A stretch of DNA of 13,778 bases from an uncultured Sutterella sp. (GCA_934249275.1 CAKQKT010000053.1:1-13778); one strand, 5' to 3'; positions 1-7,976 are shown, counted from the first letter of the stretch. Numbers and translations are program-made. The notes: generated by a model from the sequence alone, not told the origin.

Positions 1-78
1 TTTTTTATGTGCGGATACCCGACGCGCCTTTTTCCTAAAAGTCAAGGCTGCGTTCCCCGGACTTCCGTGATGAACCAT
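1..78 (-). CDS. N-terminus of a further gene in the efflux operon, truncated by the window edge
   Basis: An ATG at 76-78 (minus strand) opens a frame of 26 codons without a stop, running off the left edge. It is preceded by an AAGGAG ribosome binding site with a 5-base spacer (84-89). The peptide begins MVHHGSPGNAALTF and continues with a basic stretch (RKKARR), as might precede a hydrophobic export signal just outside the window. It follows the RND pump gene by 47 bases on the same strand. That is where RND operons often carry the outer-membrane channel (TolC/NodT family), so this is the most likely identity. The visible residues do not show it, and a different protein is possible. Confidence 0.5.
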   Translation of the reverse strand, partial: MVHHGSPGNAALTFRKKARRVSAHKK

Positions 79-83
79 TTTTT

Positions 84-89
84 CTCCTT
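84..89 (-). promoter_or_regulatory. Ribosome binding site of the truncated gene at 1-78
   Basis: AAGGAG on the minus strand, five bases before an ATG at 78. This near-consensus Shine-Dalgarno site is the main evidence that a real gene starts here rather than the operon ending with the RND pump. Confidence 0.55.
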
Positions 90-125
90 TGACAACGAAC
101 GGCCGTTCATCTGCAGCCGGGAAGC

Positions 126-3100
126 TCAAGCCTCCTGCGATGCATTTCCGTCAGCCTTGAACGGATGGGCCTTGTAGTACTGATAGAGCAGGATCGGCAC
201 CACGAAGACCGTGCAGCATGCGCTCACAAGCGTGCCGAAGATGAGCGAGATGGCGAGTCCGCGGAAGACCGCGTCCGTGAGCATGATGAGGCTGCCGCAG
301 ACGACGCAGAGGGACGTCAGGAAAATCGGGCGCATTCGCACGCTTCCCGCCTGCAGAACGGCATCCTTGAGCGGCATGCCGAGCTTGAGGTTGTCGATCA
401 CGAAGTCGATGAGCAGGAACGAATTGCGCACCACGATGCCCGCAAGCGCCGTAAAGCCGATCAGCGACGTAGCCGAGAACTGCTCGCCTAGCAGCCAGTG
501 TCCCGGGAAGACGCCGATCACGCCCATGAAGACCGCAGAAAGCGCGATCACGGGCAGCAGGAACGACTTGTAGTACGCCACGAGAATCAGGTAGATGGCG
601 CCCACTGCAAAGGTGAGTGCGATGACGAGATCCCGATACGAGTTGAGCATCATGCGGATTTCGCCCTCCCACAGAAGCTCGACGCGGGACTGTGTGAGAT
701 CGGGCCGCACCTCGAAGATGCCGAGATTCGATGTTTCAAGCCTGCCGCCCTTCGGAAGCGCCATGCCTTCGAGCCTGTTGTCGAGGTCGATCACCGCGTA
801 GGTGGCCGTCGTACTGCCGAGCTCCCCGCCGATGCGGGTCATCGGAACGCTGTCCTTGTGCCGGATCGTCTGTTCGGCCGGACCGCTCTGAATCGTGACG
901 AGCGAGGAGAGCGCCACCCGAGCGCCCTTGGCGCCCGGCAGCGTCACGCCGGAAAGAAGCTGCGGATCAAACTGCGCCTCGTCCGGAATGTAGAGCCTGA
1001 CCGGCACGGGCTCGCGTTCGCCGTCAACATGGGCATATCCGGCAACCGCGCCCGAGACAAGCTTGCGCAGGAGGCCCGCGGCCTCGGCCGCATTGACGCC
1101 CGAAAGCGCCGCCTTCTCCCGATCGATCGTCAGGCGGCGTTCCAGCACGTCGGCCTCGGCGTTTCGCACGGTCTCGACCATGTCGTAGGTCTTGCGGTAT
1201 TCAGCCTCGATCCTGTCGGAGAGAACTCTGAGCTCCTTGGGATCCCGGCCGTAAACCTCGGTCAGAACCGAAGCCACCAGCGGCGGGCCGGGCGGATCCT
1301 CGACCACCTGAATGGTGCTGCCGGGCCAGGCGGCCGAAACAGGCCTCAGAGACTCGCGCAGCTCGCGCGCGATCTCGATCGTCGAGCGGCGGCCCGTATC
1401 CTTGTTCGTAAAGTTGACGCGAACGGCGCCGATGTTGGCTCCCTTCTCGCCGGCGCCCCTCAGGAGCGAGTTGAAGTCGTCAATGCCGTTCTCGCCGATC
1501 CAGCTCTGGTAGTTGACAACCTCAGGGATTTGGGCGACCGCGGCGGCAACGTCTCGCACCGCGCGGTCGGTCACCTCAAGAGCCGTGCCTTCGCGCATCT
1601 TCACGGTGACATTGAAGGTGTTCTTGTTGTCCTTCGGCAGGAAGCCCATCTGCACGCCGAAGGCCGAAGGCTCGCCCGCAGGTCCCTGAGGCCTGATGAA
1701 CTGCCACGCGGGCAGCAGGCATGAGGCCGCAAAGCTGGCCGCTAGCACCAGCATCAGCACGAGCTCCCGCTTCGGATACCCGATCACTCGGCCCGCAACG
1801 GCATCGTAGATTCGCGCGATCAGAATGGGCTTCTCTTCAGCCTTCGAAGCCCCCGACTCAACGCTCGTCGGGATCCAGCGGCGGCACATCCAGGGCACGA
1901 CGCTGTAGGCGATGAGAAGCGAGGAGAAAATCGCCAGCGGCACCGTCACGCCGACAGGATGGAAATACTGCTTGGGCATGCCTGTAAGGGTGGGCACAAG
2001 CGTGTAGAAGACGATCATGACCGTGAAGGTGGCCATCATCGTGGGCGAGCCGATTTCGTCGGCCGCGCGCACAACCTGCACGGACTTGGATTCCTTCGAT
2101 CCGAGTCCGAAGTGGCGCACGACGTTTTCCACGACCACGATCGCATCGTCGACCAGCAGGCCGAGCGCGATGATGAGCGCATAAAGGCTCAGGCGATTGA
2201 TCGTCAGGCCGTCGAACTTGGTCAGCGTGAGCGTGATGGCGAGGATGAGCGGAATGGAGACGCCGACGATGATTGCGGACCTCCAGCCGAGGAAAAGCCA
2301 CGTCACGGCGACCACCGAAACGAGCGCAATGCCCAGATGCTCGAGAAGCAGGTTCACGGCATCGTTCGCACGCTCGCCGTCATTGCGGGTCACGACCACG
2401 TGCACGCCTTCGGGCAGCGAGGCCTTCATGCGCTCGACGCGCTCCAGAACCTGGTCGGCCACCTTGACCGCATTCGTGTTCTTTTTCTTCGCAACCGCAA
2501 GCGTGACGGCGTTCATCTCGCGTCCGCCCGTGCCCGCATAGTTTTCAGCGTCGCTCAGCCCGTAAGCGAGGCGCGTCGTCATCGTGCGCCTTGCAGCCGG
2601 CCCGTCCGTGATCTCGGCCACGTCGCCGAGCCTCAGGGTGCGCCCGCCGAAGACGCCGATCGGAAGACGGCGAAGCGCATCCGCATCGGCAATGCCGTTG
2701 GCAAGCCTCACCTTCTGCTCAAGGCCGTTCTCAACGACTGTGCCCAGCGGTGCCGCCACATTGGATGCGGCTACCGCCAGGCGAACGGAGTCAAGCGTTG
2801 CGCCGAAGCTCTGAAGCTTCTGCGGATCGATCGCAACCGTGAGTTCGCGGCTTCGACCGCCCTCGACCGTCGTGGTCGAAACGTCGGCCATGCTGAGCAG
2901 CTCGTCTCGCATGGCGTTGGCCATGCGGCGAAGCGCATAGTCGTCGTACTTCTCGCTCGCCAGCGTCACCGTCACCGCCGCCACATCGTCCGCGTCGGCG
3001 CTCACGATCATCGGCACGCTCGCCGCAGCCGGCAGGAGATGCCGGCCGCTGTAGACGCGGTCGTAGAGCTTGTTGAGCGAGATCTCCTTGTCCTCGCCCA

Positions 3101-3410
3101 CCTTGTAGCGAACGACGAGGCGCGCGAGCGAATCGGACGCCGCGCCTTCGGTATGGTCGACGCCCGGAATCTGATTGACGATCGCCTCAAGAGGCTTCAG
3201 AACGGTCTGCTCGACTTCGGAGGGAGAGGCACCCGGCAGAACGACCTGCACGAGTGCGCCCGGCATCGTGATCTGAGGATTTTCCTCGCGAGGCGTCGTC
3301 AGCACCGCCCACAGGCCGAAGATGATGCAGCCGAGAATGACGATCGAGGTGAGCTTGGAGTCGACGAAGAACTCTGAGAGCTTCCCCGTAACATGTCCTG
3401 CAACACGCAT
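126..3410 (-). CDS. RND-family multidrug efflux pump, inner-membrane permease
   Basis: Proton-driven inner-membrane transporter (ACR_tran/AcrB superfamily) that captures substrates from the periplasm or outer membrane leaflet and passes them to an outer-membrane channel through the adaptor encoded upstream. The 1094 residues are near the usual length. TM1 lies at about residues 20-38, followed by PREENPQI and a PGAS-x-x-EVE motif typical of the porter domain. A membrane block (about 358-510) holds the paired proton-relay aspartates D421/D422 in LVDDAIVVVEN. A second porter half follows (about 590-915), then a second membrane block (about 927-1078). The TM10 motif is GIVVRNSFLLIDF, with R995 where AcrB has K940. 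The start at 3410 has a GGGAGA site six bases upstream and lies 12 bases after the adaptor gene. The periplasmic loops do not reveal the substrate; detergents, bile salts, dyes or antibiotics are plausible. The PREENPQ-type sequence argues against the CusA heavy-metal group. Confidence 0.93.
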   Translation of the reverse strand: MRVAGHVTGKLSEFFVDSKLTSIVILGCIIFGLWAVLTTPREENPQITMPGALVQVVLPGASPSEVEQTVLKPLEAIVNQIPGVDHTEGAASDSLARLVVRYKVGEDKEISLNKLYDRVYSGRHLLPAAASVPMIVSADADDVAAVTVTLASEKYDDYALRRMANAMRDELLSMADVSTTTVEGGRSRELTVAIDPQKLQSFGATLDSVRLAVAASNVAAPLGTVVENGLEQKVRLANGIADADALRRLPIGVFGGRTLRLGDVAEITDGPAARRTMTTRLAYGLSDAENYAGTGGREMNAVTLAVAKKKNTNAVKVADQVLERVERMKASLPEGVHVVVTRNDGERANDAVNLLLEHLGIALVSVVAVTWLFLGWRSAIIVGVSIPLILAITLTLTKFDGLTINRLSLYALIIALGLLVDDAIVVVENVVRHFGLGSKESKSVQVVRAADEIGSPTMMATFTVMIVFYTLVPTLTGMPKQYFHPVGVTVPLAIFSSLLIAYSVVPWMCRRWIPTSVESGASKAEEKPILIARIYDAVAGRVIGYPKRELVLMLVLAASFAASCLLPAWQFIRPQGPAGEPSAFGVQMGFLPKDNKNTFNVTVKMREGTALEVTDRAVRDVAAAVAQIPEVVNYQSWIGENGIDDFNSLLRGAGEKGANIGAVRVNFTNKDTGRRSTIEIARELRESLRPVSAAWPGSTIQVVEDPPGPPLVASVLTEVYGRDPKELRVLSDRIEAEYRKTYDMVETVRNAEADVLERRLTIDREKAALSGVNAAEAAGLLRKLVSGAVAGYAHVDGEREPVPVRLYIPDEAQFDPQLLSGVTLPGAKGARVALSSLVTIQSGPAEQTIRHKDSVPMTRIGGELGSTTATYAVIDLDNRLEGMALPKGGRLETSNLGIFEVRPDLTQSRVELLWEGEIRMMLNSYRDLVIALTFAVGAIYLILVAYYKSFLLPVIALSAVFMGVIGVFPGHWLLGEQFSATSLIGFTALAGIVVRNSFLLIDFVIDNLKLGMPLKDAVLQAGSVRMRPIFLTSLCVVCGSLIMLTDAVFRGLAISLIFGTLVSACCTVFVVPILLYQYYKAHPFKADGNASQEA

Positions 3411-3422
3411 GACGGTCTCCCG

Positions 3423-4496
3423 CTAATGACGCTCGTGCACAATCCGCACGGGCGAGCCTTCGTTAAGGGTTGCCTTCGGGGCGTCCACGACAACCTCGCT
3501 GCCGTCAAGGCCGGCGAGCACCGTCACGAAGTCGCCGTGGCGCTCGCCGAGCTTGAGCCAGCAAAAGCGCGCCGCGCCGTTCCTCACGACAAAGACGCCT
3601 TCGAGCCCGGCACGCGTCGCAAGGGCCGAAACCGCAACGCGGACTTCTGGGCTTTGCGCAAGCTCAAAGACGGCCGTTCCGAAGATGCCCGGCATGACAT
3701 CGCGCGCATCGTCCGCAAAGCCGATCTTCACGAGACAGGTGCGGGTGAGAGGATCAGCGGAGCGCACGATCTGCTCGATCCGGCCCTTCATGGGCGACCG
3801 GCCGGGCAGCTCGACCATGGCGGGCGCGTCTGTTTTGAGGTTCGGCGCAAAAGCCTCCGGAACGTAGGTTTCAAATACAGGCGCGCCGGCGCTCTCCATC
3901 AGGACGATCGGAACGCCGGGCGTGACAAGATCGCCGGGACGCTTGACGAGTCGCACGACCGTGCCGTCAAACGGCGCGCGGACGTTTGCATATTCAAGCT
4001 GCACGCCTGCGGCGGCGCGCTGAGCTTCAGCAGCATGAAGCTGCGACGCCGCGGCCTCGTGCTTGAGCCTCGCCTTGCGCCACTGGTTTTCGGAGACGAC
4101 ACCTTCGTCGTATAGCGACCTGATCTTCCTCATGTCGATCGCGGCGTCGTGCTCGGCCGCGCGGGCGGCAGTGAGGGCGGCCTCGGCCGCATCAATGCCG
4201 GCCTTCACGTCGGTGACGTCAAGCCTTGCGACAAGGTCCCCCTTGGCCACAACGGCGCCTTCGCGGGCGGGGAGCTCGCGAAGATAAGCGGTCACGCGGG
4301 ACGCAATGGCCGAATGCTCGCGGGCGGCGGCCGTGCCGCTCGTTCTGAATGCACCCGGGACGTTCTTCTGAAGCGCTGCGGGAACAACCGCTTCTTCGCC
4401 ATTGCGCACGGGCGCTGCCGGTTCGGGCGCCTTTTCACATCCCGAAAGCACCAAAAGCGCGGCCAACAGAGCCGCCGCAAATCCCGTCCTCGTCAT
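3423..4496 (-). CDS. RND efflux periplasmic adaptor (membrane fusion lipoprotein)
   Basis: Adaptor of the HlyD/AcrA family that bridges the RND permease to an outer-membrane channel. The 357-residue protein starts with a lipoprotein signal peptide ending in LVLSGC, so Cys20 should be acylated and anchor the protein, as in AcrA and MexA. The first lipoyl half lies near residues 62-92 (SRVTAYLRELPAREG, then GDLVARLD). An Ala/Arg-rich alpha-helical hairpin spans about 96-168. The second lipoyl half, VRAPFDGTV, is near 172-180, followed by beta-barrel and membrane-proximal segments to the end. The start at 4496 is backed by an AGGAGG site that overlaps the TAG stop of the TetR gene, suggesting translational coupling. 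The stop lies 12 bases before the RND start, so the two are co-transcribed. Confidence 0.93.
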   Translation of the reverse strand: MTRTGFAAALLAALLVLSGCEKAPEPAAPVRNGEEAVVPAALQKNVPGAFRTSGTAAAREHSAIASRVTAYLRELPAREGAVVAKGDLVARLDVTDVKAGIDAAEAALTAARAAEHDAAIDMRKIRSLYDEGVVSENQWRKARLKHEAAASQLHAAEAQRAAAGVQLEYANVRAPFDGTVVRLVKRPGDLVTPGVPIVLMESAGAPVFETYVPEAFAPNLKTDAPAMVELPGRSPMKGRIEQIVRSADPLTRTCLVKIGFADDARDVMPGIFGTAVFELAQSPEVRVAVSALATRAGLEGVFVVRNGAARFCWLKLGERHGDFVTVLAGLDGSEVVVDAPKATLNEGSPVRIVHERH

Positions 4497-4510
4497 TTTT
4501 ATGACGCCTC

Positions 4511-5131
4511 CTATTTTTCCGGACCGACGTTCACCTCAAGCAGGCCGGCCACATAGTCGACCATGCCGTCCTCGTCATTGAAGATCTCTCTGTCGACGCC
4601 GGGAATCAGCTCGAAAAGCTTGCGGCCTCCAAACGGCATGAAGCAGAACGAGGAAAGACCGAGCACCCAGCGCCTTGCGTCGCCCCGCACGCCGATTTCG
4701 GCCGCAAAGTTCATCAGCAGGTCAAAGTAGCGCTTGAGGGAGCTCGTGGCAAATAGCTCCGCATTCTCTCTGTCATCATCCGTCAGCACGCGCAGAAAGA
4801 GAATGCAGTTCTCCGCATTGCCGGACATGTGCCCGACCATGCATGCAACCACGCGCCGAAGCCTGTCGCCCGAGCTTCCCGCCGGATCGGCCGCCGCTTC
4901 CTCAATGCTGTCGCAAATCGAGTTGAGCGCATGGTCCACCGCGTGCCGGTAAAGATCAAGCTTGTCCGTGAAATGGTAGTAGAGCGCCGACTGCGTCACG
5001 CCCACGGCGAGCGCAACCTCGCGCATCGACACGCCTGCGTAGCCGTTGCGCGCAAAGAGCCTCGTCGCAGCCTCAAGAATGTTGCCGCGGGCCTCAAGCC
5101 CTCTCTGTCTTCTGGAATCCCTGGCAGTCAT
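4511..5131 (-). CDS. TetR/AcrR-family transcriptional repressor of the efflux operon
   Basis: A 206-residue regulator with an N-terminal TetR DNA-binding domain at about residues 15-62. The core ILEAATRLFARNGYAGVSM is followed by a helix-turn-helix, REVALAVGVTQSALYYHF, and KLDLYRHAV. The C-terminal all-helical domain (about 75-206) is divergent, as expected for the ligand-binding and dimer part. It is the first gene of the operon with the adaptor and the RND pump, 14 bases before the adaptor. Its promoter contains two tandem palindromes, so it very likely represses its own operon and is released by a pump substrate. Similar control is known for AcrR, TtgR and related proteins; the ligand here is unknown. 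Confidence 0.93.
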   Translation of the reverse strand: MTARDSRRQRGLEARGNILEAATRLFARNGYAGVSMREVALAVGVTQSALYYHFTDKLDLYRHAVDHALNSICDSIEEAAADPAGSSGDRLRRVVACMVGHMSGNAENCILFLRVLTDDDRENAELFATSSLKRYFDLLMNFAAEIGVRGDARRWVLGLSSFCFMPFGGRKLFELIPGVDREIFNDEDGMVDYVAGLLEVNVGPEK

Positions 5132-5159
5132 TTTTCGTCCGTCGTTTTAAGTTCCAAAA

Positions 5160-5197
5160 CTTACCGATCGTTCAGTAACTTACCGAACGTTCAGTAT
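5160..5197 (-). promoter_or_regulatory. Tandem TetR-type operators
   Basis: Two 19-base direct repeats lie back to back on the plus strand: CTTACCGATCGTTCAGTAA (5160-5178) and CTTACCGAACGTTCAGTAT (5179-5197). They differ at two positions. Each is an imperfect palindrome; the second has the perfect core GAACGTTC (5185-5192) flanked by TAC and GTA. The array therefore contains four similar half-sites of the form TTACYGAWCG, and the inner pair also forms an inverted repeat about a single base. It overlaps the -10 element and the expected transcription start of the TetR-adaptor-RND operon. It is the obvious binding site for the adjacent regulator, perhaps for two dimers. Confidence 0.72.
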
Positions 5198-5221
5198 AAG
5201 ACGGTTTTTCAGAATTGTGAA
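5193..5221 (-). promoter_or_regulatory. Sigma70-type promoter of the TetR-adaptor-RND operon
   Basis: On the minus strand, TTCACA (-35, 5216-5221) and TATACT (-10, 5193-5198) are separated by exactly 17 bases; each matches the consensus at five of six positions. Transcription should start near 5186, about 55 bases before the regulator ATG. The -10 and start site lie inside the operator array, which fits simple steric repression. Confidence 0.65.
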
Positions 5222-5238
5222 CCATTCCCGCCGACAAC

Positions 5239-5275
5239 AAAAAACCTCCGCCGCCCAGTGCAACAGAGGTTTTTT
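5239..5275. terminator. Bidirectional intrinsic terminator
   Basis: AAAAAACCTC (5239-5248) and GAGGTTTTTT (5266-5275) form a 10-bp stem with a 17-base loop, so either strand ends in a U-rich tract. It lies 24 bases beyond the stop of the DUF4418 gene on the minus strand and upstream of the efflux promoter, so it would insulate the two minus-strand units. The GC part of the stem is only four pairs, so efficiency is uncertain. Confidence 0.7.
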
Positions 5276-5298
5276 CGCATTTCGAAGAGCAGGCCGGA

Positions 5299-5691
5299 TT
5301 ACTTTTCCGGCTTTCTCACGAGGCGCAGGGCGTCGGAAGCCGCCAGAAAGGCAAGCACGGTGCCCCAAATCATGATGACGGGCGCGGTCGTCGAGGCGCA
5401 TCGGGCGTCCTCGCCCGCGCACGGTCCGATCACGAAGGCGGCGGTGAGCGTGATGACGATGCCGAGGAGCATGTTCATGAGCTGGATGCCGGCGGCGAGG
5501 CCCGCGCGGGAGAACTGCAGCATGACGCCGGAAATTGCAGTCAGAAAGCCGAGGACGGCCGTCATGCGCACGAGATAAAAGCACGGCGCGGCGGCGTCCT
5601 TGTGAAACGGCAGGACGAACATGACGGCAACGGTAAGGCCGAGGCCCACGAGCATCGTCAGAAAACCGGAAAGGAAGGCGGGACGCTTCAT
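5299..5691 (-). CDS. Small four-helix membrane protein, DUF4418-like
   Basis: A 130-residue protein of unknown function. It is almost entirely hydrophobic, with four predicted membrane helices at about residues 7-27, 39-60, 66-88 and 103-122. The pattern of a PC pair after helix 1 (Cys37), then VIGPC (Cys91) and a further Cys98 in the loop before helix 4, resembles the DUF4418 family. That assignment rests on pattern recall, not a search. The ATG at 5691 was chosen because it has a GGAG site 11 bases upstream and puts the first helix at the N-terminus; the frame is open further upstream to 5766 (a TTG) but adds only polar sequence. It has its own promoter and terminator and follows the kinase gene by 71 bases. 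Cys91 and Cys98 could lie on the same face of the membrane and pair. Confidence 0.75.
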   Translation of the reverse strand: MKRPAFLSGFLTMLVGLGLTVAVMFVLPFHKDAAAPCFYLVRMTAVLGFLTAISGVMLQFSRAGLAAGIQLMNMLLGIVITLTAAFVIGPCAGEDARCASTTAPVIMIWGTVLAFLAASDALRLVRKPEK

Positions 5692-5737
5692 GTAGAAAAT
5701 AACTCCGAAGGATTCGGTTTTGGAAAAAGGATGGCGA

Positions 5738-5766
5738 ATTCTACCCGTGAGAGGCCGGATCCTCAA
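5738..5766 (-). promoter_or_regulatory. Promoter of the DUF4418-like gene
   Basis: Minus-strand TTGAGG (-35, 5761-5766) and TAGAAT (-10, 5738-5743) have a 17-base spacer, four and five matches to the sigma70 consensus. The -35 overlaps the stop codon of the kinase gene. The start would fall near 5731, giving a leader of about 40 bases, so the small membrane protein can be expressed apart from the kinase. Confidence 0.5.
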
Positions 5767-7976
5767 CCGTGCCCTTTGGGAATGCCCGGCGGACGCGGAC
5801 GTCCGGTTCGGTGCATGTCGCCGTCCTGCATCAGGTGGACCGCATCGTTGAGAGTGCCGGTATGGACCGTGGCGGGCAGGCTCGGCTCCTCAGGCTTTTC
5901 CTCCTTGGCAAGCGCCGGCTTGGCGTCGCCGATCACCTCGCGAGCCACGCGGCCGTTGCCGCCCGACTCGTAGATGCTGACGGTCTCGGGTCCCATTTCG
6001 TCGTACACCGACGTCTGCATCTGAGACGGGATGATGATCGTGAACTTCACGCCGCGGGCGCCGTTGCGGGCGACCGTGATGTTGCCGGCATGGCGTTCGG
6101 CGATGTTGGCGACGATCGAGAGCCCGAGGCCCATGCCGGCCTCGCCCTTGCTCGTCTGCAGCGGCTTGAAGAAGCGCGAAAGCTGCTCGTCGGAGAGATA
6201 GGGGCCGTTGTCGCCGATGGTCAGAACCCAGGTGTGCTCGTCCTGCGGATAGAGGCACACCTCGATCTTCGGATTCGGGATGCCCGAAATCGCGTCTGCG
6301 GCATTCTTCAGAAGATTGTGAACGGCAAGCTCGATTTCCCACCCGTCGACCTCGGCCATGCTGTGCGGATGCATGCGCACCGTCAGCTCGGCGGCCGTCG
6401 TGCGGGAGCGCCTGAAGGTCTGAATGGAGTTTTCGATGATGATCGAAAGGTCGGAGACCTTGCGCGGCGGATAGTCGTGCTTGGCATAGGAGCGCACGCG
6501 CTCGACGATCTTGCTCGCGCGGTCGGCCTGGGCGCTGATTTCCTTGAGGGCCTGCTCGAGCTTCTCGCGCTCGACATCGCCGCGCCCGAGACGCCTCAGA
6601 AGGCCGTTGCTGTAGTTGGCGATGGCGCCGAGCGGCTGCTTGAGCTCATGCGCGATGATGGTCGACATCTGGCCCACAATGCCCGTGCGCTCGAGGTTGG
6701 CGATGTGCTGGCGGGACTGCGCGGCCTCGGCCTCGACGCGGTCGCGCTGGTCAAGCGCATCGCGAAGGGCGCGCGTGCGGCGGCGAACCAGAATGGAAAG
6801 CGTCGTCGTATAAGTGAGGACGAGGAAAATCACGAGCATGACGATTGCGATGATCTCGGCGTGCTCCCTCATGAAGCGCTGGAAGCTCCAGCCCGCCAGG
6901 TCGCCGTAGGGTCCGATCTTGAGCGTGTAGAAGAGGTCGAACACCGGACGGTTCGTCACGGGCAGCGCCCATTCGGCGCCGTACTTGATGCTCGACATGC
7001 CGAGAAGCACGGCGGTCATCGCCTTCTTGAGCGTCGGATCAATGTCGTTGACGGCTGCAAAGACGCGGCCCGGATAGACTTCGGTCGAATGCGCGCAGCT
7101 CAGACCGTCCTTCTGCTTCGGATTGAGGACCTCGATGTCCCCCATCGGAAATTCGGGGTCGAGCGCAAGCTGCTCAAGCGCGCACGAGGGCAGAACGCCC
7201 ACGCGCTCCTTGCCTGCGAGCACGTAGTCGACAAGGTCTCGAAGCGAATTGTTCGTGAAAGTCGTCCTCGACAGGAGCTCTTCGTAGTCGCTGTGATTGC
7301 GCTTTACAAGCTCGCCCGCCGCAATCAGCCAGCCCGCCATTGACTTGGAGGTCATGGCGGCGAGCTCGTGCGTGGCGGCATAGCCGAGCGGGTCCCTCAC
7401 CCTGCGGCCGTCCTCGGGCTTTTTGCGAATGAGGGTCGAAGCCATCGCATCGCTCGGTCCGTCGGCCGTGCCGGGCCACATCACGGCAATCTGCTCGACG
7501 CCGCCCATGGCCTGCTCCAGAGCATAGAAGGACTGGTCGGCAATGAAGAAGTCGACGCCGCCGGTGCGAATCGAGAGCGACAGGTCGCGATCGTTCAGAT
7601 AGTAGATGTTCACGTTCTTCGAGCCGAACATGACGCGGACGAATTCCTTCGTCGAATTGATCATGTCGGCGTCGGGCTCGGCGCCGGGCTCGCTGTGAAT
7701 TGCAATGCGCATCGGGCGCTGAAAGTTCAGCTGGCCCACGATCTCGAGGCGTTCGAGTCCGTCTTCGGGGATGCCGGAACCTTCGCGGCTGATGATGGAC
7801 GAGCGATCCCGGTCGCGCTGATGCGGGTCGACAATCGCAAGCACGTCTGCGGAAGGCGTGCCCGTGGTCGTGCCCATGCCGAGATAGGAGGCGGTGGCGG
7901 CGGCCCCGCACGTGCCCGCCGCAATCCCGAAGAATGCGGCAGCGGCAAGAGCCGCCTTGATAATGTGGCTTGGCAT
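5763..7976 (-). CDS. Membrane sensor histidine kinase with PhnD-like periplasmic domain
   Basis: A 737-residue kinase. Residues 1-26 form a signal peptide (KAALAAAAFFGIAAGTCGAAA). About 85-350 resemble the PhnD/periplasmic-binding fold found in TtrS-type sensors (MRIAIHSEPGAEP, GGVDFFIAD, RVGVLPSCALEQL). A membrane helix at about 373-396 is followed by a short coiled coil and the catalytic core. The H-box is AHELKQPLGAIANY with phosphoacceptor His443; the N-box is AVHNLLKNAADA (N554/N558); the G1 motif reads DNGPYLS (D589); the F-box is FFKPLQTSK; the G2 box is GMGLGLSIV. A polar tail of about 80 residues follows. The ATG at 7976 was chosen because it starts the signal peptide; no good Shine-Dalgarno site is visible. 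No response regulator is nearby, so the partner is unknown. Tetrathionate or a related anion is only one possible signal. Confidence 0.87.
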   Translation of the reverse strand: MPSHIIKAALAAAAFFGIAAGTCGAAATASYLGMGTTTGTPSADVLAIVDPHQRDRDRSSIISREGSGIPEDGLERLEIVGQLNFQRPMRIAIHSEPGAEPDADMINSTKEFVRVMFGSKNVNIYYLNDRDLSLSIRTGGVDFFIADQSFYALEQAMGGVEQIAVMWPGTADGPSDAMASTLIRKKPEDGRRVRDPLGYAATHELAAMTSKSMAGWLIAAGELVKRNHSDYEELLSRTTFTNNSLRDLVDYVLAGKERVGVLPSCALEQLALDPEFPMGDIEVLNPKQKDGLSCAHSTEVYPGRVFAAVNDIDPTLKKAMTAVLLGMSSIKYGAEWALPVTNRPVFDLFYTLKIGPYGDLAGWSFQRFMREHAEIIAIVMLVIFLVLTYTTTLSILVRRRTRALRDALDQRDRVEAEAAQSRQHIANLERTGIVGQMSTIIAHELKQPLGAIANYSNGLLRRLGRGDVEREKLEQALKEISAQADRASKIVERVRSYAKHDYPPRKVSDLSIIIENSIQTFRRSRTTAAELTVRMHPHSMAEVDGWEIELAVHNLLKNAADAISGIPNPKIEVCLYPQDEHTWVLTIGDNGPYLSDEQLSRFFKPLQTSKGEAGMGLGLSIVANIAERHAGNITVARNGARGVKFTIIIPSQMQTSVYDEMGPETVSIYESGGNGRVAREVIGDAKPALAKEEKPEEPSLPATVHTGTLNDAVHLMQDGDMHRTGRPRPPGIPKGHG

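Noticed and set aside
498..3377. Two long plus-strand open frames (498-1724 and 1959-3377) opposite the RND gene
   Set aside because: They are antisense to a protein with clear family motifs, are rich in Arg/His/Asp/Glu as expected for the reverse of GC-rich coding DNA, and show no recognisable domain.
5692..5766. Upstream extension of the DUF4418-like gene to a TTG at 5766
   Set aside because: The extension would be polar and overlap the promoter and the kinase stop; the ATG at 5691 has a ribosome binding site and starts at the first membrane helix.
5769..7343. 524-codon plus-strand open frame opposite the histidine kinase gene
   Set aside because: The minus-strand frame has H, N, F and G2 boxes; the plus-strand product is low-complexity and domain-free, so it is a GC-driven shadow.
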